Shown here one piece after another: positions 9,941 through 16,920 of a stretch of DNA of 31,072 nt; the stretch's first letter is position 1, and each line of letters opens with the position of its first letter. Origin of the DNA: a virus. Made by a program: the position numbers and the translations under genes. The stretch lies in the IMG/VR virus record IMGVR_UViG_3300028372_000030, positions 1-31,072 of that record; one strand, given 5' to 3'. The notes under the pieces were generated by a model that made no database searches, was not told where the DNA came from, and saw only the letters and a program-made list of their open reading frames with translations.

Positions 9941-10654
9941 TTAATATTTTGTGTATGTAAAATATTTGATATTAAAATCAGAGTATTCAGTATGACCTTT
10001 TGGTGCTACATTTCTAATCATGTTGTTAATCACAAGATTCATAGAGTATTCGTTTAAATAATCCATGGTAGATTTATTAGTAACGGTTCTAACAAGCTTA
10101 TCATTATAAAAAAATTTTAGGCTGTCTTTTCTCCATTCCAAAGCATATATCATATGCGTTTTATTCGGTGATTTAAAGCCAATCCAATGATCTCGTGCCG
10201 GTGGTGTATGTACGTAGTTTCCCCTGGTGTGAACATTTGATTCAATGTTGTAAAGCGAGGGATTGTTAATGCTTGGCCTAAAATACCCAAAATGTTTAGA
10301 AGAATACGCTTCGAATATATCAATTTCAGGAGGCCAATCCCCCCACGCCCACAACCAAAATGCCGGCCATAACCAACGGCCTTCAGGGAGCCTTGCTTTT
10401 ATTTCAAACCTTCCCCACGTAAAGTGTTTTAAACAAGAAATAAGACCAACAGCATTAATAGATTTTACTTTCTTCCCATCTATCTCAAATATTTTAGGTT
10501 TCCATTGAGTTAATAGGCTTATAGAACCATCTGGCCTGAGTATAACAGAATTCTTATCATAATACGCCTGTCTTTTTTCTTTGTGTATCTGACCCCAACG
10601 TTCTTGTGTCAACCATTCATATCCACACCACTGAAATGTTTTTCTTAATGACAT
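9941..10654 (-). CDS. Glycoside hydrolase family 16 enzyme, 237 aa
   Basis: The GH16 signature ExDxxE is present as PPEIDIFEA (Glu110 nucleophile, Asp112, Glu115 acid/base), preceded by RFEIKARLPEGRWLWPAFWL, which matches the family strand before the active site. GH16 enzymes cut beta-1,3/1,4 glucans and marine galactans. There is no signal peptide, so it would reach polysaccharide either as a virion part or after lysis; a capsule or exopolysaccharide depolymerase is the likeliest role. It is a single catalytic domain with no carbohydrate-binding module. Its start overlaps the preceding gene by 10 bases. The substrate cannot be read from the sequence. Confidence 0.85.
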   Translation of the reverse strand: MSLRKTFQWCGYEWLTQERWGQIHKEKRQAYYDKNSVILRPDGSISLLTQWKPKIFEIDGKKVKSINAVGLISCLKHFTWGRFEIKARLPEGRWLWPAFWLWAWGDWPPEIDIFEAYSSKHFGYFRPSINNPSLYNIESNVHTRGNYVHTPPARDHWIGFKSPNKTHMIYALEWRKDSLKFFYNDKLVRTVTNKSTMDYLNEYSMNLVINNMIRNVAPKGHTEYSDFNIKYFTYTKY

Positions 10655-10998
10655 TTTTTAATTTCGTTATCTATGATTGTTAATATTTCATTTCCTCCTT
10701 TGTCATAAACTCCAATTTCACCAATGAACAATCCGCTATCTGAAAACTTGGTTTCGGATGGTAATTCATAAGTTCGTGTAGTGTGGGATATTATTTCGTA
10801 AACAATATCGCCAAACAACACTACGTTAATATATGTACCTTCTATTTCAAATTCTTCATTAATATTTACTGAAACGCTGCCTTCAAAGTCTTCATAGTTT
10901 ATTAATTCAATGATGCCTGAATAGTTGAAGCTTAATATTTCTTCAATCTTTTTAATTACCAATTCTTTAAGATTGTCTGGTAAATTCATGTTTTTCAT
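10645..10998 (-). CDS. Unknown small protein, 117 aa
   Basis: Not recognised. The N terminus is helical (NLPDNLKELVIKKIEEIL) and is followed by beta-rich sequence with alternating hydrophobics (TYINVVLFGDIVYEII). The start overlaps the antirepressor stop by four bases (ATGA) and the end overlaps the GH16 start, so it is firmly within the operon. There are no cysteines of zinc-site type and no membrane segment. Confidence 0.55.
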   Translation of the reverse strand: MKNMNLPDNLKELVIKKIEEILSFNYSGIIELINYEDFEGSVSVNINEEFEIEGTYINVVLFGDIVYEIISHTTRTYELPSETKFSDSGLFIGEIGVYDKGGNEILTIIDNEIKKCH

Positions 10999-11768
10999 AA
11001 TAATGCTTTTTTTTCGTTAATAAATAATCGTCCTTTTTCAGTCCATACGGTTTGCATCCTGGTTCTTTCATTCCCTTCGGTATCTGTAAAAACAAACGTT
11101 TTAGTTTTTGTCAGACTCTTATTTTGATACTTGTGGTACAGTAACCAAGTTTTGTTTTGTTTGTATTGAACGCCTAATTTGTTAAGTTTTTTGTTAAGTG
11201 TAACAGCACTCATCCCTAACTCCTTTGCAATCTGGTTTGTGTTATAAGTGCTATTACTCTGAAGAACGTTTTCATAATATTTGACTTTTGGAGCAGCTAT
11301 TTGAAGCTCTTTTTGTTGTAGTTTGGTTTGAGTTTCAATCTGTTGTTTTTGCTCGTAAACATCAGCCCATGCTCGAGCAGCTTCAACAGGATTTTTAAAA
11401 TCCGGCAATCCTTGGAAAGTTGTAGCGCCTGTTGTCATTAACTCTTTGATTCTTTGATTGCACCAAATTGCAAAAGTTGGGGAGAGCCAACGTGCAAATT
11501 CTAAAGCTACGTCTTCATGAAACCAAGTTCCGCCACCATTTTCAGGGCCTCCCATCACTGTCCTAACTAACTGGTTATCAGGTGTGTCCGGAAATCGGAT
11601 ACTACTCAAACTCTCTAAGAATGAGGTAGTTGAGGATAATTCTAACCATTTACTTGGACGCTTACCAAAAATTTCTGCCATTTGCGTAGCGTTTACCATT
11701 GTGTCACCATTCCCTAATTGGAAGGTAATTTCATTTTCATTGTATTCAAATTTTTTAATGTCTTTCAT
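10995..11768 (-). CDS. KilA-N / KilAC antirepressor-type protein, 257 aa
   Basis: Residues ~15-115 carry a KilA-N DNA-binding domain (MVNATQMAEIFGKRPSKWLE, later GGTWFHEDVALEFARWLSP and WCNQRIKELM). A short coiled linker follows, then residues ~170-257 match the KilAC/ANT domain (ELGMSAVTLNKKLNKLGVQ, then WLLYHKY). This pairing is typical of phage antirepressors that regulate lysis-lysogeny or early-late switches. It follows a 96-base non-coding gap, and its stop overlaps the next start. No repressor or integrase is seen in the window, so its partner is unknown. Confidence 0.88.
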   Translation of the reverse strand: MKDIKKFEYNENEITFQLGNGDTMVNATQMAEIFGKRPSKWLELSSTTSFLESLSSIRFPDTPDNQLVRTVMGGPENGGGTWFHEDVALEFARWLSPTFAIWCNQRIKELMTTGATTFQGLPDFKNPVEAARAWADVYEQKQQIETQTKLQQKELQIAAPKVKYYENVLQSNSTYNTNQIAKELGMSAVTLNKKLNKLGVQYKQNKTWLLYHKYQNKSLTKTKTFVFTDTEGNERTRMQTVWTEKGRLFINEKKALL

Positions 11769-11864
11769 TTCATTCTATTTAAGTTTTAAATTGTGAATGA
11801 TTTAAATATTGATCTTTTTTTAATTTACATGATTATTTTATTTTAAGTTTGTAATTCTAATTCG

Positions 11865-12359
11865 TTAGCTGCAACTACTATCATACCGTTCTAGACTAGC
11901 TATTGTGTCGTGAATTGCCCCTCCGTGAGAAAACAATCCTATTTTTTCAACGTGAAAACCTCTATTTTTGCCCATCGTATTTGAATGATACCCGAATGTA
12001 ATAACTATTCCCCCTTTATTTAATACATTATGTATTTCATCTTTCAGTTGTTTGAATGGACTGCATCGGATACCTTTATACATCTCTATACTTTTCCGGT
12101 ATGCATAAGGTGGATCAAGCAATATAGTATCAAACTTTTCCCCTTTCCAAGTTCTTAACAATTTTAAAGCATCCATTCTATAATCAGCCAATGCTTCTGG
12201 GTCTAAATCATTTCTTACTTCATCAATGTTCAGCTTTGTTCTACCAGCAAAAAGGTTTAAAGTTCTTCCTTCGCAATTAAGCTCAACCCATTCCCTAATG
12301 TTTTTTACCGAAAAAGTATATCGGTGCAATGGGCATTTTATGTAATCAAATTTTATCAT
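11865..12359 (-). CDS. Small DPPY-type DNA methyltransferase, 164 aa
   Basis: A class I SAM-dependent methyltransferase. NLFAGRTKL (about residues 35-43) is the SAM-binding motif I, EVRNDLDP provides the acidic residue of motif II, and ILLDPPYAY (DPPY at ~82-85) is the catalytic motif of N6-adenine or N4-cytosine DNA methylases. At 164 residues it lacks an obvious target-recognition domain, so it is near the minimum size for such enzymes. The ATG at 12359, one base past the preceding stop, is preferred over one at 12377 that overlaps the upstream gene. A role in shielding phage DNA from host restriction is inferred. Confidence 0.72.
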   Translation of the reverse strand: MIKFDYIKCPLHRYTFSVKNIREWVELNCEGRTLNLFAGRTKLNIDEVRNDLDPEALADYRMDALKLLRTWKGEKFDTILLDPPYAYRKSIEMYKGIRCSPFKQLKDEIHNVLNKGGIVITFGYHSNTMGKNRGFHVEKIGLFSHGGAIHDTIASLERYDSSCS

Positions 12360-12360
12360 T

Positions 12361-12900
12361 TTATTTTTTGTTTCCAAATAAATTTTTTGATATTAATTTG
12401 TAATAAACATATTTTGCACCGAGGTATTCCGATAATGTTTTAATGTCTTTTTTGTATACTGGAATCTCGATATATTTCCTTACTTTTTTTATTGAATACC
12501 GGACAGAAGTTTCTTTGATCGAAAAAATATCGGCAATTTGTTTTCGTGATAATCCATTGTGATAGTAGAGAAAGAATATTACTATTTGTTTAGAATACCC
12601 ACAAATGCCTTTATTCTTTAATTGGAAAATATTTTCTCGTTTTATATCAAAGTAGTAAACAATAATGTCAATCGTCAGGTCTTTTCCTGATTTTCTGCTG
12701 AACTCTTGTAATAGTATTTGCTTTAAATCCGAAGCTGAGTGGATAGTATGGCCGTTAACAATGTAATTGGATATCATCGTCAATACGTTGTTCACAGGCA
12801 CTTCATATGCTTTTGAGATAGCGTTAATAATATCATCCCAATTATTTACAGGAAGTGCTATTATTTTTTCGATAAATTCAATACTTTCTTTCTTTGACAT
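12361..12900 (-). CDS. DnaA C-terminal-like HTH replication protein, 179 aa
   Basis: Residues ~75-145 (VYYFDIKRENIFQLKNKGIC, then GLSRKQIADIFSIKETSVRY and SIKKVRKYIE) fit the DnaA domain IV pattern: a basic helix, then a helix-turn-helix that reads the DnaA box (compare LTGLSLPEIG..FGRDHTTVLHAIRKI). There is no AAA+ ATPase domain, so it is a stand-alone DNA-binding version. It could bind a phage origin or mimic or interfere with host DnaA. It overlaps the endonuclease gene by 40 bases upstream and abuts the methyltransferase downstream. Confidence 0.6.
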   Translation of the reverse strand: MSKKESIEFIEKIIALPVNNWDDIINAISKAYEVPVNNVLTMISNYIVNGHTIHSASDLKQILLQEFSRKSGKDLTIDIIVYYFDIKRENIFQLKNKGICGYSKQIVIFFLYYHNGLSRKQIADIFSIKETSVRYSIKKVRKYIEIPVYKKDIKTLSEYLGAKYVYYKLISKNLFGNKK

Positions 12901-13448
12901 AGGTATTCTTTTAGTAGTTTGATTTTAAAATTAATCTTACGGCGTCTTGTGCCATTGTTCGTCCAGATATATCGTGTCGGAATAAAAGTTTTTTTAAACA
13001 ATTCAACAGGTTTAATCAATTGGACATAAATATCGTGTTTATTATATATCCATTTTTGATTAAGCGTAAATGCTCTTGTCATGTTGTGCTGATCAAAGGA
13101 AGGTTTAATCTCAATAATACTTCTTGGTTTATCTACAGATTTAAACGCAGAGTTTGCAAGTATAAATGGAGTATTTTTTTCATTGAACCCTCCAATATAA
13201 GAAGTAAATATATCAGCAGCTATTTCATTCCAAACAATTGTGAAATCCGGAGTATAAATGTGTTTATGCAGCAGCGTGTGCGATAAAGGTTTTTGTTTTG
13301 TCTTAAGCTGTTCAAACATTTTTATTTCTTTTTTATCGGAAAGAGAAATAACAGGGTGTTGAGGAATAATTTCTTCAACAAACCCTATTTTTTTTAAATC
13401 CTCTAAATACCAGTAAAAATATTTTTCTTCGTCGCTATCAAATGTCAT
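12861..13448 (-). CDS. PD-(D/E)xK endonuclease, 195 aa
   Basis: The core nuclease motifs are visible: Glu7/Glu8 in DSDEEKYFYWYLEDL, Asp68 in HIYTPDFTIVW, and Glu113-x-Lys115 in SIIEIKPSF. This is the PD-(D/E)xK layout of phage endonuclease I / resolvase-like enzymes, which crAss-like phages carry for processing branched DNA. The annotated ATG at 13448 follows an in-frame TAA by one codon, and upstream in the same frame is a 23-codon coding-like stretch (13452-13523). The true N terminus may therefore be longer in relatives. It ends with a basic tail. Confidence 0.75.
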   Translation of the reverse strand: MTFDSDEEKYFYWYLEDLKKIGFVEEIIPQHPVISLSDKKEIKMFEQLKTKQKPLSHTLLHKHIYTPDFTIVWNEIAADIFTSYIGGFNEKNTPFILANSAFKSVDKPRSIIEIKPSFDQHNMTRAFTLNQKWIYNKHDIYVQLIKPVELFKKTFIPTRYIWTNNGTRRRKINFKIKLLKEYLCQRKKVLNLSKK

Positions 13449-13451
13449 GGC

Positions 13452-13523
13452 TTATGATTCAAGTGTTGGAAGAATACCTTGGAAAGGTATCTGTTCTACT
13501 TTAAAATAATTTTCCTTGCTCAT
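13452..13523 (-). CDS. 23-codon leader ORF in frame with the endonuclease
   Basis: ATG at 13523 opens a short frame (MSKENYFKVEQIPFQGILPT...) that ends in TAA, followed by GCC and the ATG of the endonuclease, all in one frame. It overlaps the end of the 102-aa gene. The residues look coding rather than random. It may be the original N terminus of the endonuclease cut off by a nonsense mutation, a short leader peptide, or chance. A 7-bp hairpin (ATACCTT GGA AAGGTAT) lies within it. Confidence 0.35.
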   Translation of the reverse strand: MSKENYFKVEQIPFQGILPTLES

Positions 13524-13809
13524 ACACTATTTCTTTTTCGTTAGTTATATCTTCTCTTCTTGGCTCTCGTTTATTTTTAAAGATAAAACGAATAAAACTT
13601 TCATACCCATATTTAGCTTGATAGGCAGCAACCCATTTGTTTGGATGATTTTGGCTCATGCCTATTACCCGTTGCCACATATGGTATTGAAAAATTTTTT
13701 TTTTGCCATTAACAAGTACTGTGTATTCAGCATTGGCGATTGTGTTTCCTTTTACAGAAACAAGCTCAATATTTTGTCCGTCTTCAAGTTTAAATGATGT
13801 TATTACCAT
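13501..13809 (-). CDS. Unknown small protein, 102 aa
   Basis: Not recognised. The N-terminal half is beta-like (LVSVKGNTIANAEYTVLVNG), and the second half is basic and helical (WVAAYQAKYGYESFIRFIFK). Its start overlaps the membrane-protein stop by seven bases, so it belongs to the same transcript. Basic residues suggest nucleic-acid contact but no motif supports this. Confidence 0.5.
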   Translation of the reverse strand: MVITSFKLEDGQNIELVSVKGNTIANAEYTVLVNGKKKIFQYHMWQRVIGMSQNHPNKWVAAYQAKYGYESFIRFIFKNKREPRREDITNEKEIVYEQGKLF

Positions 13810-14051
13810 AAGATTATCAGATAAATTATAAGGTTCAATAATGCAATTACGATGCTTAAAAGCACAAATTGTTTTAGCTTAATAACATGTCTTGCTTTTG
13901 ATATGCGATAAATTATTTTTTCATGTCCATTTATATACCTTCCTCGACGATCTCTTTTTGGAACTATTTTAATAGTGAAATCATCATTAAATACAATAGC
14001 AAAAACAAAAAAAATAAATATTACAGTCGGTAAAAAACTAATTATCTCCAT
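13803..14051 (-). CDS. Small two-helix membrane protein, 82 aa
   Basis: Two hydrophobic segments, FLPTVIFIFFVFAIVF (residues ~6-21) and FVLLSIVIALLNLIIYLIIL (~62-81), flank a basic cytoplasmic-type loop (KRDRRGRYINGHEK). An inner-membrane hairpin protein is the simplest reading. Holins and superinfection-exclusion proteins share this size and topology, but no motif distinguishes them. It starts 33 bases downstream of the tnpB element end. Confidence 0.5.
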   Translation of the reverse strand: MEIISFLPTVIFIFFVFAIVFNDDFTIKIVPKRDRRGRYINGHEKIIYRISKARHVIKLKQFVLLSIVIALLNLIIYLIILW

Positions 14052-14083
14052 GATTTTTTCTTATTTCGTTAAACAATCATTCG

Positions 14084-14230
14084 TGGTAAACTACCCACCC
14101 ACGCAAAACGATGGGATGGGCTTTAAACCTGAATAAACGTGAGCAATAGAGCAACACATATCCGATTTTTCAACAGAGTTTACGGTCTGTCCAAGCAAGG
14201 AGATAACTTTAGAAGCGTTGTAATCCGCAT
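14084..14230 (-). ncRNA. Predicted omegaRNA (reRNA) scaffold of TnpB
   Basis: TnpB guide RNAs are processed from the 3' part of tnpB and end at the element's right end, with the guide read from flanking DNA. Here the right end has the complementary strings CCCATCCCA and GTGGGTGGG on the minus strand, with the tnpB stop between them and the boundary. The guide would start at about 14083, in the leader of the membrane-protein gene. The 5' limit is a guess; only the right-end hairpin is directly visible. Confidence 0.5.
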
Positions 14231-15248
14231 CTATGGTATCTACCTTGCAGTTTTTGTTTGTGCATTTAAACACTTTGTTTGTTCGCTTTCCAATGTGCTT
14301 ACAACTGTGGCAGGTTTGCGAAGTATAGGCAGGATTAACCACAACAAGTTTAACTCCATTCAGCAATGCCTTGTATTCAAGTTTCGCTCGCAGGTCTGCA
14401 AAGTTCCATTTACCAAGTTTGGTTCTAAACTTTTTGTTTCTACGTTTAGAAGTAAACCTGATATTGGTAAGGTCTTCAATCGAAATACCTTTACCTTGTT
14501 CTTTTGCAGATTTTACAATGGATTTACTAATTGTGTGATTAACCAATTTACTCGTTGTTCTTTCCTTGCCTTGAAGCCGTTTAGACAACTTTCTGCAATT
14601 CCTTTTAGTGGAACGTTTCGAAGTGTCTGCCTTTGCCTGAATAGAACTACGAATCTTTTGCCGATGTTCACGGTATGCGTTAAGCCCATCAGCAGAATGC
14701 TTAACACCATCAGAAGTAACAATAATATCCGTCAACCCAAAATCCACACCCACGAAGCTCTCTATATCTTTAATATCTTCTTCTGGAACATCAACAGTTT
14801 GAAACAAGTAAAATTTACCTTTCTTGTAAACCAAATCTGCTTCGCCCTTAATGTAAGGAAGATAATTTTTGTTGTGGCAAACGAAAGGTATCTTAATTCT
14901 TCCGCCGATAGCCCAAAGAGAAACAATATCATTAGGTTTGTAAGTCATAATCCGACTGTCATAACCAATGCCCCCAAGTGGTCTAAATTGCCTTTTGGTT
15001 TTCTTGTCAAGTTTATAAGCGTCAGCAACTTTTGCCGTACATCTTATAAGCATTTGAGAAGAAAGTTTAAATGCAGCCTTGCAAGAATAATATGTTTTGT
15101 GATGGAGTTTGAAATTATTGAAAATCTTCTTTTCCCAAGCTACGTCAGACATAGCATTGCAAACAGCATTAGTTTCCTTCATCGTATCGAGAAGCAAGTT
15201 AGCCTGTTCATCAGTAGGCAAAAGTTTTATTTTCAATGTCAACTTCAT
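14091..15248 (-). CDS. tnpB: RNA-guided endonuclease TnpB, 385 aa
   Basis: TnpB cuts DNA using an omegaRNA transcribed from the element's 3' end; it promotes retention of the element at its donor site. From the preferred start at 15248 (MKLTLKIKLLPTDEQ) the RuvC residues are all present: Asp169 in GVDFGLTD, Glu258 in ISIEDL, and the DADYNAS motif at ~340-346. The zinc ribbon is CHSC (313-316) with Cys329 and Cys334. An upstream in-frame ATG at 15263 is less likely. The last codons (SGLKPIPSFCVGG) and the TAG stop lie within the right-end hairpin sequence, as expected where the omegaRNA overlaps the gene end. The enzyme looks catalytically intact, unlike nuclease-dead TldR regulators. Confidence 0.93.
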   Translation of the reverse strand: MKLTLKIKLLPTDEQANLLLDTMKETNAVCNAMSDVAWEKKIFNNFKLHHKTYYSCKAAFKLSSQMLIRCTAKVADAYKLDKKTKRQFRPLGGIGYDSRIMTYKPNDIVSLWAIGGRIKIPFVCHNKNYLPYIKGEADLVYKKGKFYLFQTVDVPEEDIKDIESFVGVDFGLTDIIVTSDGVKHSADGLNAYREHRQKIRSSIQAKADTSKRSTKRNCRKLSKRLQGKERTTSKLVNHTISKSIVKSAKEQGKGISIEDLTNIRFTSKRRNKKFRTKLGKWNFADLRAKLEYKALLNGVKLVVVNPAYTSQTCHSCKHIGKRTNKVFKCTNKNCKVDTIDADYNASKVISLLGQTVNSVEKSDMCCSIAHVYSGLKPIPSFCVGG

Positions 15249-15311
15249 AAGGTAAATATACAAATAATTTTCTTAAATCAGAAGATAATCACTAATTTTG
15301 TTAAACAATTT

Positions 15312-15369
15312 AAAGCGTGGCAGTCGCATTCCTCCCACCCACCCTTCGGGATGAGTGGGTTTCCTGCTC
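15312..15369 (-). repeat. Left-end hairpin of the tnpB element
   Basis: GC-rich string complementary within itself (CCCACTCATCCC and GGGTGGGTGGG around a CGAA turn on the minus strand), standing out from AT-rich flanks. Its position 5' of tnpB and its similarity to the right-end GTGGGTGGG string mark it as the element's left end. It may also terminate transcription. Confidence 0.55.
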
Positions 15370-15406
15370 AAATATTATGAAAAAATAAAAAACCCCACCC
15401 GCATTT

Positions 15407-15911
15407 TTAGTAAATCAAATCAACATCTTTTTCGTTTTCAGAGAAATACTTTTTCAGGTAGTCAGCACCGTATCTATCCAAAACTTGTTTGCTTGGTTTA
15501 TAAAAAGACCTTTTTGTGTCAGCGTTTTGCCCCCATTCGCCTTCGCCAAGCCCGAAAACGTTGCCTACAATTAAAGAAAAACGGAATAAACAAAAATCTG
15601 TTTTTAGGTGTATCGCTAGTTTTTCTACTTCCGTATTTCACTCTCATTTCTAATTCAATCAACTCTTTTGGTTTCGCTAACTCTCTATCAAGCTCACACC
15701 TTAATTCAATCATTTTTAATTCAAATTGTATCATATATGGTGGTTTTTCCCAATAAGGAAGGGATAGGTAGTGCATAGCAAAAGCATCTTCTTTTTCTTG
15801 TGCTTTATAGAAAGCATCGCACTGTTTGGGGTGTACTCTTTTTAATATTCGGTGGCTATTGCCGTTACTATCTACATACTCACCGTAAGATTTCTTATTT
15901 TCTCTTTTCAT
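15407..15911 (-). pseudogene. Unknown gene, probably frameshifted
   Basis: The frame from ATG 15911 gives 130 residues ending at 15519, but its last ~30 residues (FIPFFFNCRQRFRAWRRRMG) look out of frame. The +1 frame is open from 15637 to a TAA at 15407 and reads like real protein (GLGEGEWGQNADTKRSFYKP, then SKQVLDRYGADYLKKYF) but has no ATG of its own. The simplest explanation is one gene of ~165 residues broken by an indel between 15522 and 15637, near the T5/A5 runs at 15583-15605. Two overlapping genes, or a programmed shift, are alternatives. Function unknown. The break lies just upstream of the tnpB element. Confidence 0.5.
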
Positions 15912-15940
15912 TTTTAATATAAATTATCGTTAATAACTGT

Positions 15941-16032
15941 GGGTAACACGGTATAAAGTGAAAAGCCCACAAAGTTTTGTTTTTAATAGCCAAATTTAGG
16001 TGTGGCTTCTCACCTTATACTCAACGTTAACC
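15941..16032 (-). other. attC-like recombination site A
   Basis: Outer boxes GGGTAAC (15941-15947) and GTTAACC (16026-16032) flank inner arms GTATAAAGTGAAAAGCCCAC (15951-15970) and TGTGGCTTCTCACCTTATAC (16001-16020), which pair with two mismatches and one bulged base around a ~30-base loop. This R-L-loop-L-R layout with an unpaired base is that of integron attC sites. The stop codon of the 67-aa gene lies inside the R box. No integron integrase is in the window, so function is inferred from structure alone. Confidence 0.55.
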
Positions 16033-16230
16033 AAAACACGGTCTTGATTCTTGTAAGAACAATATTAGTGCGTCCAATTCTTTTTGGTCTTTTATTGTCG
16101 CTTGTAATTCAATTTCATCAAGTTTAAATCCTCTAAATGTACCTTCAAGATTTCTTGCGTTTACTGCTGTTTTTTGTCGCTCTCTTTTTTCTTGTAAAAA
16201 GCCTTGTACTTTATAGTTTAGTTCTCTCAT
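16027..16230 (-). CDS. Unknown small protein, 67 aa
   Basis: A short, highly charged, helical protein (LQEKRERQKTAVNARNLEG, then KLDEIELQATIKDQKELDAL). No family recognised. It starts 12 bases after the 130-aa gene and its TAA stop lies within the R box of attC-like site A, the arrangement of a cassette gene. It is probably transcribed from the promoter at 16670-16700. Confidence 0.5.
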   Translation of the reverse strand: MRELNYKVQGFLQEKRERQKTAVNARNLEGTFRGFKLDEIELQATIKDQKELDALILFLQESRPCFG

Positions 16231-16242
16231 AAAATTGTGTAT

Positions 16243-16635
16243 TTAATTTAAATTATATTGGCTTAGAATTATTGCTGGTTTGCCATGAATTTGTTTCAAA
16301 AGATCCATAATGATATACTGTTCGCTTTTTTTAAATGACATATTTATTGTCATGAAGTTTTGTGAGAATTCAGCTACCGGAATAAAATCAATATTAGTTG
16401 AATTAAAATGAGGGATGCAGAGAAAAGAATTGAATTCGGACTCTTCCAAGCCTATACCATATGATTTAATGTAAATCATATTGTTAAGCGCAGAAAATTT
16501 GTTTGAAACAATAGAGCCTGATTCAAGATGAACCAGGTTTCCTTTTTTACAATAAGATTCTACAACCTTATTGATAGGATAGGGTAATAAAGTAATGCCG
16601 AAATGATTGGCAAATCTTAATAATTGTATTTGCAT
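16243..16635 (-). CDS. Unknown protein, 130 aa
   Basis: Not recognised; mixed alpha/beta composition, no zinc or membrane motif. It is the first gene after a near-perfect Bacteroidota promoter (16670-16700), whose predicted transcription start lies ~28 bases before the ATG at 16635. A terminator further upstream separates it from the helicase operon, so it begins its own transcription unit with the 67-aa gene. Confidence 0.5.
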   Translation of the reverse strand: MQIQLLRFANHFGITLLPYPINKVVESYCKKGNLVHLESGSIVSNKFSALNNMIYIKSYGIGLEESEFNSFLCIPHFNSTNIDFIPVAEFSQNFMTINMSFKKSEQYIIMDLLKQIHGKPAIILSQYNLN

Positions 16636-16669
16636 GATCTCTCGCTTTAATAATTCAATAACTCATAGA

Positions 16670-16700
16670 CAAAAGTAAAAAAAATGATAACATAATCAAA
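16670..16700 (-). promoter_or_regulatory. Bacteroidota sigma-A type promoter
   Basis: On the minus strand TTTG (16700-16697), exactly 19 bases, then TACTTTTG (16677-16670) fits the Bacteroidota primary-sigma consensus TTTG-N19-TAnnTTTG with no mismatch. It drives the 130-aa gene starting at 16635 and probably the genes behind it. Confidence 0.75.
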
Positions 16701-16833
16701 ATAATGACAACTAAATAAATAAAAAGTAAGTAAAACCGTTGCTATTGATTGGTATATTTGCCGTGAGTTTATTTTAAAAAAATCATTTGTTTATATTTTT
16801 CAATGTCTTACCATCAATTCTCGCATACTACTG

Positions 16834-16866
16834 AAAAAAGCCGGATTCGTAGTCCGGCTTTTTTTT
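16834..16866. terminator. Bidirectional intrinsic terminator after the helicase operon
   Basis: A 12-bp perfect stem (AAAAAAGCCGGA with TCCGGCTTTTTT) and 7-base loop with an eight-T tail on the right. It lies 54 bases beyond the helicase stop on the minus strand and ends that operon; it can work on either strand. The rest of 16636-16920 holds the promoter above and otherwise only AT-rich sequence. Confidence 0.88.
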
Positions 16867-16920
16867 ATGAATGCCCATGCCCTTGGGTCTTGTTAAGGCT
16901 TCTGGCACGCCTGATTCGTA

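Larger units (their letters stand above)
14084..15372 (-). mobile_element. IS200/IS605-type tnpB-only element (IS1341-like)
   Basis: The unit consists of a left end with a GC-rich hairpin (about 15312-15369), an intact tnpB and a right end ending GTGGGTGGGTAGTTTACC on the minus strand. No tnpA (Y1 transposase) is in the window, so mobility would need a TnpA in trans. The ends contain imperfect subterminal hairpins rather than terminal inverted repeats, as in this family. The exact borders are estimated: the left cleavage point probably lies near TTTGAG at 15369-15374 and the right one near 14084. Confidence 0.75.

Noticed and set aside
11862-11880. GCTAACG-like box at the methyltransferase stop as another attC
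   Set aside because: No paired inner arms and no GTGTTA-type partner box within 100 bases.
14139-15380. 413-codon plus-strand open frame opposite tnpB
   Set aside because: It is the antisense shadow of an intact tnpB with all RuvC motifs; its residues are Phe/Arg/Ser-rich noise with no domain.
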